Assembly (NCBI GenBank): GCA_947448675.1
Contig: CANFOR010000074.1
Coordinates: 1-11,565 of the forward strand
Source: Betaproteobacteria bacterium
Lineage (GTDB): Bacteria > Pseudomonadota > Gammaproteobacteria > Burkholderiales > Burkholderiaceae_C
Direction: 5' to 3'
DNA length: 11,565 nucleotides
The notes beneath the pieces were generated by a model. That model made no database searches. It was not told the origin of the DNA and saw nothing but the letters and a program-made list of their open reading frames with translations. The translations under genes and the position numbers were made by a program. This document shows, in pieces, positions 6,227 through 11,565 of the stretch (positions within the stretch are counted from its first letter, which is position 1; every line of letters starts with the position of its first letter).

Positions 6227-8770
6227 TTACATCAAGCTCACTTCGACGCGCCGACCCTCGGCAGCGCTGGTGGCACCGGCGCTAATGTCTTCGGGTTTTT
6301 TGAGTTCAATTTTGTCTTCGGCTACGCCCGAGGCTTTGAGCAGGTCGCGCACCGCAAAGGCGCGGGCTTTGGCGATTTCGGCGTTTTTAACCGGATCACC
6401 ACTGGGGTCTACATAACCACTGATGGCTACTTTTTTACCTTCTCCAACGCCTTTCAAAACCGCGCTCAAGGCTTCTTTGCCGCCACTGGCCAAGTCTGAC
6501 TTGCCTGAGGCAAAGTAGAACTTGACCACGCCGCCGTCAATCTTGACCGAAGCCGCATCGGCTGCTGCTTGTGCGGCGGCTTGCATGGCCGAGTCGCTCT
6601 TCTCCACGGTAGCGCCTGCGGCGGCAGCCGCCGCAGCCGCGCCCGCCGCCACTACGGCAACGGGTGCAACAGCAGCTGCTGGCGCATCGACGCCATGCAC
6701 CTTGACCACCAAGGGCACGATCAACAGTGCCACGATATTGATAATCTTGATGAGGGGGTTTACCGCTGGGCCTGCAGTGTCTTTGTACGGATCGCCCACG
6801 GTGTCGCCAGTGACAGCGGCTTTGTGGGTGTCGCCGCCTTTTTTGTGGGTCACGCCGTCGCGGTCAACAAAGTTGTCTTCGATCAGCTTCTTGGCGTTGT
6901 CCCAAGCGCCACCGCCGGTGCACATGCTAATGGCTACAAAAAGGCCGGTGACGATGGTGCCCATTAGCAAACCGCCCAGCGCCTTGGGACCGAGGACAAG
7001 GCCGACCAAAATCGGCACCACCACGGGCAGTAAGCTCGGCACAATCATTTCTTTGATGGCAGCCGTGGTCAGCATGTCCACTGCGGCGCTGTAGTCGGGC
7101 TTGCGCTTGCCTGCCATGATGGCTCCGTCGGCAAACTGGCGACGCACTTCCACCACCACGCTGCCCGCAGCGCGGCCCACGGCTTCCATTGCCATGGCAC
7201 CAAACAGGTAGGGGATCATGCCGCCGATGAACAAACCGACGATGACCATTGGGTCGCTCAGGTTGAAGCTGACCGACTGGCCCAGGCCTTCGAGCTTGTG
7301 GGTGTAGTCGGCAAACAGAACCAAGGCGGCCAAGCCTGCCGAACCAATGGCGTAGCCCTTGGTCACGGCCTTGGTGGTGTTGCCCACGGCGTCCAGCGGG
7401 TCGGTGATGTCGCGCACGCTGCTGGGCAGCTCGGCCATTTCGGCAATGCCGCCGGCGTTGTCGGTGATGGGGCCGTAAGCGTCGAGCGCCACCACAATGC
7501 CTGCCATGCTCAACATCGAGGTCGCAGCAATGGCGATGCCATACAAGCCGCCCAGGCTGTACGAGGCCAAAATGGCGGCGCAGACAAACAGCACCGGCCA
7601 AGCGGTCGATCGCATAGAAACGCCCAAGCCCGCAATGATATTGGTGCCGTGGCCAGTCGTAGAGGCTTGCGCAATGTGGCGCACTGGCGCGTACTGGGTG
7701 CCGGTGTAGAACTCGGTGATCCAGACCAACACACCGGTCAGTGCCAAGCCGACAAAGCAAGAGCCAAACAAGGCCATGCTAGAGACGGTTTTACCACCGG
7801 TGAGCACAATGGCTTGTGGGAACACCGAGCTGGTGACAAAGTAAAACGCCACCAGCGAGAGCACACCCGCAATGGCCAAACCTTTGTAGAGCGCGGGCAT
7901 CACATTGGTCATGCCCGGCGAGGCCTTAACAAAGAAGCAGCCAATGATCGAGGCCACGATGGACACCGCGCCCAGTAAGAGCGGGTAGACCACGGCATTG
8001 CTGCCGCCACCCGTCACCAACAGCGCGCCCAGCACCATAGTGGCGATCAAGGTCACGGCATAGGTTTCAAACAGGTCAGCGGCCATGCCTGCGCAGTCGC
8101 CCACGTTGTCGCCGACGTTGTCGGCAATCACGGCAGGGTTGCGCGGGTCGTCTTCGGGGATTCCCGCTTCAACTTTGCCCACCAAATCTGCTCCGACGTC
8201 GGCGCCCTTGGTGAAAATGCCGCCGCCCAAGCGGGCGAAGATGGAAATGAGCGAAGAGCCAAACGCAAAGCCGATCAGCGGATTCAGCATGGCCGACATT
8301 TCGCCGCCCTTGCTGGCACCCGAGAGGTACCAGTAAAAGCCCGTCACGCCCAGCAAGCCCAGGCCCACCACCAGCATGCCGGTGATTGCGCCGCCCCGGA
8401 AGGCCACGTCGAGTGCCGGGCCAATGCCGCGCGTGGCGGCTTGGGCGGTGCGCACATTGGCGCGCACCGACACGTTCATGCCAATAAAGCCGCAAGCGCC
8501 CGAGAGCACCGCGCCGAGCACAAAGCCGACCGAGGTAATGCCGTCGAGAAAGACCGCGATCAAAACCGCCAGCACCACACCGACGATGGTGATGGTTTTG
8601 TACTGCCGCGCCAGGTAGGCCGCAGCACCGGCCTGGATGGCCGCTGCGATCTCTTGCATACGGGCATTGCCCGCGTCTTGGGAAAGAATCCAACCGCGGG
8701 CCCAAACACCGTAACCTACGGCGATGAGTCCACAAACGAGCGCAAAAATCAGCGCTGAATTGCCTGTCAT
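6227..8770 (-). CDS. hppA: K+-independent proton-pumping membrane pyrophosphatase HppA with fused C-terminal OmpA-like domain
   Basis: This 847-residue protein hydrolyses pyrophosphate to two phosphates and uses the energy to move protons out across the inner membrane. Residues 1-691 are a full, multi-spanning H+-PPase. They hold the DVGADLVGK motif (191-199), DNVGDNVGDCAGMAADLFE (217-235), DAYGPITDNAGG (430-441) and GDTVGDPYKDTAGPAVNP (655-672). In GNTTKAVT (463-470), Lys467 and Thr470 mark the K+-independent subfamily, in which K+-dependent pumps have Ala. An Ala-rich linker (about 692-721) leads to an OmpA-family domain (about 748-847). In its GYVDPSGDPVKNAEIAKAR segment, Asp788 and Arg803 are 15 residues apart, as in the peptidoglycan-binding pair of E. 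coli OmpA. H+-PPases have both ends outside the cytoplasm, so this domain would be periplasmic. Typical HppA proteins end near residue 690. The start at 8770 is set by AGGAGA upstream; an in-frame ATG at 8827 has no family support. Confidence 0.95.
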   Translation of the reverse strand: MTGNSALIFALVCGLIAVGYGVWARGWILSQDAGNARMQEIAAAIQAGAAAYLARQYKTITIVGVVLAVLIAVFLDGITSVGFVLGAVLSGACGFIGMNVSVRANVRTAQAATRGIGPALDVAFRGGAITGMLVVGLGLLGVTGFYWYLSGASKGGEMSAMLNPLIGFAFGSSLISIFARLGGGIFTKGADVGADLVGKVEAGIPEDDPRNPAVIADNVGDNVGDCAGMAADLFETYAVTLIATMVLGALLVTGGGSNAVVYPLLLGAVSIVASIIGCFFVKASPGMTNVMPALYKGLAIAGVLSLVAFYFVTSSVFPQAIVLTGGKTVSSMALFGSCFVGLALTGVLVWITEFYTGTQYAPVRHIAQASTTGHGTNIIAGLGVSMRSTAWPVLFVCAAILASYSLGGLYGIAIAATSMLSMAGIVVALDAYGPITDNAGGIAEMAELPSSVRDITDPLDAVGNTTKAVTKGYAIGSAGLAALVLFADYTHKLEGLGQSVSFNLSDPMVIVGLFIGGMIPYLFGAMAMEAVGRAAGSVVVEVRRQFADGAIMAGKRKPDYSAAVDMLTTAAIKEMIVPSLLPVVVPILVGLVLGPKALGGLLMGTIVTGLFVAISMCTGGGAWDNAKKLIEDNFVDRDGVTHKKGGDTHKAAVTGDTVGDPYKDTAGPAVNPLIKIINIVALLIVPLVVKVHGVDAPAAAVAPVAVVAAGAAAAAAAAGATVEKSDSAMQAAAQAAADAASVKIDGGVVKFYFASGKSDLASGGKEALSAVLKGVGEGKKVAISGYVDPSGDPVKNAEIAKARAFAVRDLLKASGVAEDKIELKKPEDISAGATSAAEGRRVEVSLM

Positions 8771-8775
8771 AAAAA

Positions 8776-8781
8776 TCTCCT
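8776..8781 (-). promoter_or_regulatory. hppA ribosome-binding site
   Basis: AGGAGA on the minus strand, five bases before the ATG at 8770, decides between that start and the in-frame ATG at 8827, which would add 19 residues. Confidence 0.8.
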
Positions 8782-8802
8782 GTTGTGATGGACGTAGAAG
8801 AG

Positions 8803-8835
8803 GCAACGCGCAATGTGGAGCCCCCACCGCGTTGC
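8803..8835 (-). promoter_or_regulatory. Long inverted repeat in the hppA leader
   Basis: GCAACGCG (8803-8810) and CGCGTTGC (8828-8835) form a perfect eight-base-pair stem. Inside it GTGG (8815-8818) pairs with CCAC (8824-8827), leaving a small loop and a four-base bulge. It lies 33-65 bases upstream of the hppA start. No T run follows in the hppA direction, so it is not a normal terminator. It could be an mRNA leader structure or a protein-binding site. Confidence 0.5.
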
Positions 8836-8846
8836 TTCCTCATGCG

Positions 8847-8879
8847 TCCTGCAAGCAGGAGCCGATTGGCCAACGGGCT
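8847..8879. promoter_or_regulatory. Two adjacent dyads in the hppA/ppa spacer, operator-like
   Basis: TCCTGC-AA-GCAGGA (8847-8860) is a perfect six-base inverted repeat. Directly beside it is an interrupted 20-base palindrome AGCC-GA-TTGGCCAA-CG-GGCT (8860-8879). They lie between two divergent genes, where a shared regulator could bind. No known regulator site is recognised. Confidence 0.35.
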
Positions 8880-8931
8880 GAATGTAGCGTGAAAAATTGC
8901 GCATCGGGGCGTATGCCCAGCGCCGAATCGG

Positions 8932-8937
8932 TAAAAT
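8932..8937 (+). promoter_or_regulatory. Candidate -10 element for ppa
   Basis: TAAAAT, in the context GGTAAAATAAGGGTT, matches the -10 consensus at five of six positions. It lies 43 bases before the ppa start. No good -35 is found 16-18 bases upstream; TTGCGC at 8897-8902 is too far. The ppa leader has only a weak GAGA as ribosome-binding site. Confidence 0.4.
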
Positions 8938-8980
8938 AAGGGTTAGTCCTAGCCTGTCATTTCACCGAGAACCCCTATCC

Positions 8981-9514
8981 ATGTCCTTAGACAAAGTTTC
9001 CCCCGGCAAAAACGTCCCCGAGCAATTCAATGTGATTATTGAAATCCCCATGAACGCCGACCCGGTGAAGTACGAAGTTGACAAAGAGTCCGGCGCGATT
9101 TTTGTCGACCGCTTCATGAGCACCTCGATGCACTACCCGACCAACTACGGCTATGTGCCCAAAACCATCAGCGGCGATGGTGACCCGGTTGACGTGTTGG
9201 TCATCACCCCCGTGCCCTTGATCCCCGGCGTGGTGGTGACCTGCCGCGCGATTGGCATTTTGATGATGGAAGACGAAGCAGGCGTTGACGGCAAAGTACT
9301 GGCCGTGCCGATCGATAAAAAATGCTCGCTCTACACCCAGTGGCAAAAGCCCGCAGACATGAACCCGCTGCGCCTGAAAACCATCTCGCACTTCTTTGAA
9401 CACTACAAAGATTTAGAAGAAGGCAAGTGGGTCAAGGTGCTGGGCTGGGAAGGTCCTGAAGCCGCTAAAAAAGAAATCACCGACGGCATTGCCAACTACG
9501 CCAAATCAATTTGA
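8981..9514 (+). CDS. ppa: Soluble inorganic pyrophosphatase (family I)
   Basis: This 177-residue cytoplasmic enzyme hydrolyses pyrophosphate to phosphate with Mg2+, pulling biosynthetic reactions forward. The family I signature is GDGDPVDVLV, with metal ligands Asp66, Asp68 and Asp71. Asp98, Asp103 and Lys105 follow in the MMEDEAGVDGK stretch. All are shifted by one from E. coli PPase numbering. The length matches bacterial hexameric family I enzymes. The start MSLDKVSPGK is chosen over an upstream in-frame ATG at 8897, which would add 28 residues without family support and would overlap the promoter region. It is divergent from hppA, which hydrolyses the same substrate while pumping protons. 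Its stop overlaps the apparent TTG start of hrpA, so the two are probably co-transcribed. Confidence 0.96.
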   Translation: MSLDKVSPGKNVPEQFNVIIEIPMNADPVKYEVDKESGAIFVDRFMSTSMHYPTNYGYVPKTISGDGDPVDVLVITPVPLIPGVVVTCRAIGILMMEDEAGVDGKVLAVPIDKKCSLYTQWQKPADMNPLRLKTISHFFEHYKDLEEGKWVKVLGWEGPEAAKKEITDGIANYAKSI

Positions 9515-11565
9515 AGATTGAATTCTCCGAAGCGCTTCCGGTTTCTGGCAAACGCCATGAGATTGAAGCCGCCCTGAGCGCCCACCAAGTCGTCATCGTC
9601 TGCGGTGAAACGGGCTCGGGCAAAACCACCCAATTGCCCAAAATTGCGCTGGCCATGGGGCGCGGCAAGCTCAATGCCCGGCCCGGGCAAAAGCCGCGCC
9701 TGATCGGCCATACCCAGCCGCGCCGCATCGCCGCCAGCTCGGTGGCCAAGCGCATTGCCGAAGAGCTACAAACCCCGCTGGGCGAGGTGGTGGGCTACAA
9801 GGTGCGCTTTGCCGACCGCTTGGGCCGCGATGCCTCTGTCAAGCTGATGACCGACGGCATTTTGCTGGCCGAAACGCAGACCGACCCGCTGCTCGATGCC
9901 TATGACACCATCATCATCGACGAGGCGCACGAGCGCTCGCTGAACATCGACTTTTTGCTCGGTTACCTGCGGCAAATTTTGCCGCGCAGGCCCGATTTGA
10001 AAATCATCGTCACCTCGGCCACGATTGACGCGCAGCGCTTTGCCGATCACTTTGCCAGTAGCAAAGGCCCAGCGCCGGTCATCATGGTCTCGGGCCGCAC
10101 CTTTCCGGTGGAGCAGCGCTACCGCCCCTTTGAAGAGAGCCGCGACTACGACCTGAACAACGCCATTGCCGACGCGGTCGACGAGCTGTGGCGCGAGCCA
10201 GGGCAGCAGGGGGACATTCTTATTTTTCTGCCCGGCGAGCGCGAGATTCGCGAGGCCACCGACCATTTGCGCAAGCACCTGGCGCACCAGCCGCTCACCC
10301 GCAACGCCGAAGTCTTGCCTTTGTTTGCCCGTCTCTCGGGCGCTGAGCAAGACCGCATTTTTGAATCGTACAGCGGCCGGCGCATTGTGCTGGCCACCAA
10401 TGTGGCCGAGACCTCGCTCACCGTTCCGGGCATCCGATACGTTGTAGACGCAGGCACAGCGCGCGTCAAGCGCTACAGTTTTCGTAGCAAGGTGGAGCAA
10501 CTGCTGGTCGAGCCGATCAGCCAAGCGGCAGCCAACCAGCGCGCGGGCCGCTGTGGTCGCGTGGCCAACGGCATCTGCATCCGGCTCTTTGACGAAAAAG
10601 ATTTTGCCGGCCGCGAGCGCTTTACCGACCCTGAAATTTTGCGCTCTTCGCTGGCCGGGGTGATTCTGCGCATGAAGAGCCTGCACCTGGGAACGGTGGA
10701 AGACTTTCCGTTTTTAGAAGCGCCCCAGCGCCGCGCCATTGCCGACGGCTACCAACTGCTGGCCGAGCTGGGTGCGGTGGACGATGCCAACGCGCTCACT
10801 GCCGTGGGCCGCGAGCTGGCCAAGCTGCCTCTGGACCCGCGCGTGGGCCGCATGATCTTGGAGGCACGCACGCGCGGCGCACTCGACGAAGTGCTGGTCA
10901 TTGCCAGCGCGCTCAGCGTGCAAGACGTGCGCGACCGCCCCCTAGAGGCGCAGGCCCAGGCCGACCAGCAGCATGCCAAGTTTGACGACGACAAGAGCGA
11001 GTTCACCGGTTACCTCAAGCTGTGGAAGTGGATCGAGTCTGCGCGCGGCGGCCACGGTGAACACAAGCTCTCCAACCGCCAATATGAAAGTTTGCTGCGG
11101 CAAAACTTCGTCAACGTGCGCCGGGTGCGCGAGTGGCGCGACATTTATTCGCAGCTGCACACCGTGGTGGCCGAGCACAAATGGCAACTCAACAGCACGC
11201 CCGCCAGCTACGAGCAATTGCACCTGAGCCTGCTCTGCGGCCTGCTGGGCAATATCGGCTGGAAGATCGAAGAGCTCGCTGCGGCCACCGGCACCGCGCC
11301 TGCGCGCGGCCAGGGCGCCAAGCCCAGCGGCAATGCGGGCGAATACCTGGGTGCGCGCGGCATCAAGTTTTATCGCCACCCGGGTGCGCGACTCTCTAAA
11401 AAACCCGGCCGCTGGGTGGTGGCGGCTGAGCTGGTCGAAACCACGCGCCTGTTTGGGCGCGGTTTGGCGGCAATAGAGCCGCAGTGGCTAGAGCAGGTGG
11501 GTGGCCATTTGCTGAAGAAGCAAATGCTCGATCCGCATTGGGAGAAAAAGGCCGCCGAGGTGACG
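9511..11565 (+). CDS. hrpA: ATP-dependent DEAH-box RNA helicase HrpA, C-terminus cut by window edge
   Basis: An open frame of 685 codons runs to the window end with no stop. Full HrpA proteins are about 1300 residues, so about half is present. Helicase motifs are in order: GETGSGKT (Walker A, 32-39), TQPRR (68-72), DEAH (137-140), SAT (169-171), the NVAETSLT segment (297-304) and QRAGRCGR (343-350). The winged-helix/ratchet region and the HrpA-typical EYLGARGIKFYRHPG (611-625) follow. HrpA acts in the cytoplasm on RNA; in E. coli it is linked to mRNA processing and to rescue of stalled ribosomes. The start is TTG at 9511, whose last bases share the ppa stop (TTGA). The next in-frame ATG lies after Walker A, an in-frame stop is at 9466, and the family begins near LPVSGKR, so TTG is the best start. 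No Shine-Dalgarno is seen; coupling to ppa translation is likely. Confidence 0.93.
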   Translation, partial: MKIEFSEALPVSGKRHEIEAALSAHQVVIVCGETGSGKTTQLPKIALAMGRGKLNARPGQKPRLIGHTQPRRIAASSVAKRIAEELQTPLGEVVGYKVRFADRLGRDASVKLMTDGILLAETQTDPLLDAYDTIIIDEAHERSLNIDFLLGYLRQILPRRPDLKIIVTSATIDAQRFADHFASSKGPAPVIMVSGRTFPVEQRYRPFEESRDYDLNNAIADAVDELWREPGQQGDILIFLPGEREIREATDHLRKHLAHQPLTRNAEVLPLFARLSGAEQDRIFESYSGRRIVLATNVAETSLTVPGIRYVVDAGTARVKRYSFRSKVEQLLVEPISQAAANQRAGRCGRVANGICIRLFDEKDFAGRERFTDPEILRSSLAGVILRMKSLHLGTVEDFPFLEAPQRRAIADGYQLLAELGAVDDANALTAVGRELAKLPLDPRVGRMILEARTRGALDEVLVIASALSVQDVRDRPLEAQAQADQQHAKFDDDKSEFTGYLKLWKWIESARGGHGEHKLSNRQYESLLRQNFVNVRRVREWRDIYSQLHTVVAEHKWQLNSTPASYEQLHLSLLCGLLGNIGWKIEELAAATGTAPARGQGAKPSGNAGEYLGARGIKFYRHPGARLSKKPGRWVVAAELVETTRLFGRGLAAIEPQWLEQVGGHLLKKQMLDPHWEKKAAEVT

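Noticed and set aside
6143..6499. Plus-strand open frame of 118 codons
   Set aside because: It runs through the hppA terminator hairpin and is antisense to the OmpA-like domain of hppA.
6600..6690. GCC/GCG-rich low-complexity stretch that looks like a tandem repeat
   Set aside because: It is the Ala-rich linker of the HppA fusion; codons vary and no unit repeats regularly.
8771..8827. 19-residue N-terminal extension of HppA from the ATG at 8827
   Set aside because: The AGGAGA next to 8770 and the family's usual start MTGNSAL favour the shorter form; the extension would also be encoded by the leader hairpin.
9766..10686. Minus-strand open frame of 306 codons
   Set aside because: It lies fully antisense to the helicase motifs of hrpA, with no family features.

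Overview
The window looks like chromosomal core sequence from a betaproteobacterium, most likely Burkholderiales and within that Comamonadaceae. This rests on gene order (cbiX-like, lptG and lptF divergent from pepA-holC), high-GC codon use, and protein motifs; it is an inference from pattern memory, not from a search. Gene density is high. I see no rRNA, tRNA, CRISPR array, insertion sequence or phage gene.

Left block (1-2604, minus strand): lptF and lptG encode the two membrane subunits of the lipopolysaccharide-export ABC transporter. Their ATGA overlap suggests translational coupling. A CbiX/SirB-type chelatase follows 28 bases later and runs off the left edge. Only 43 bases separate lptF from the divergent pepA. 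The pepA-holC pair (2648-4683, plus strand) encodes leucyl aminopeptidase and the DNA polymerase III chi subunit. Next is a stand-alone periplasmic branched-chain-amino-acid-type binding protein (4791-5921), closed by a strong hairpin terminator that can work in both directions.

Middle block (5966-8980): a possible 53-residue hydrophobic small protein (minus strand) lies between two terminators. It is followed by hppA (minus strand), a membrane proton-pumping pyrophosphatase of the K+-independent type. A complete OmpA-like peptidoglycan-binding domain is fused to its C-terminus through an Ala-rich linker. The 210-base region upstream of hppA carries several inverted repeats and separates it from the divergent ppa.

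Right block (8981-11565, plus strand): ppa encodes soluble inorganic pyrophosphatase. It overlaps hrpA, a DEAH-box RNA helicase that apparently starts at TTG inside the ppa stop region and is cut by the right edge. Two unrelated pyrophosphate-hydrolysing enzymes, one conserving the energy as an ion gradient and one releasing it as heat, thus face each other across one control region.

A short AT-rich, nearly palindromic sequence (core like GCTATTAAATTAGTAGC) occurs four times. Three copies lie inside reading frames (cbiX-like, lptF, the pepA tail) and one lies in the spacer downstream of hppA. The most unusual items are the HppA-OmpA fusion, this repeat family inside genes, the dyad-rich hppA/ppa control region and the small ORF.
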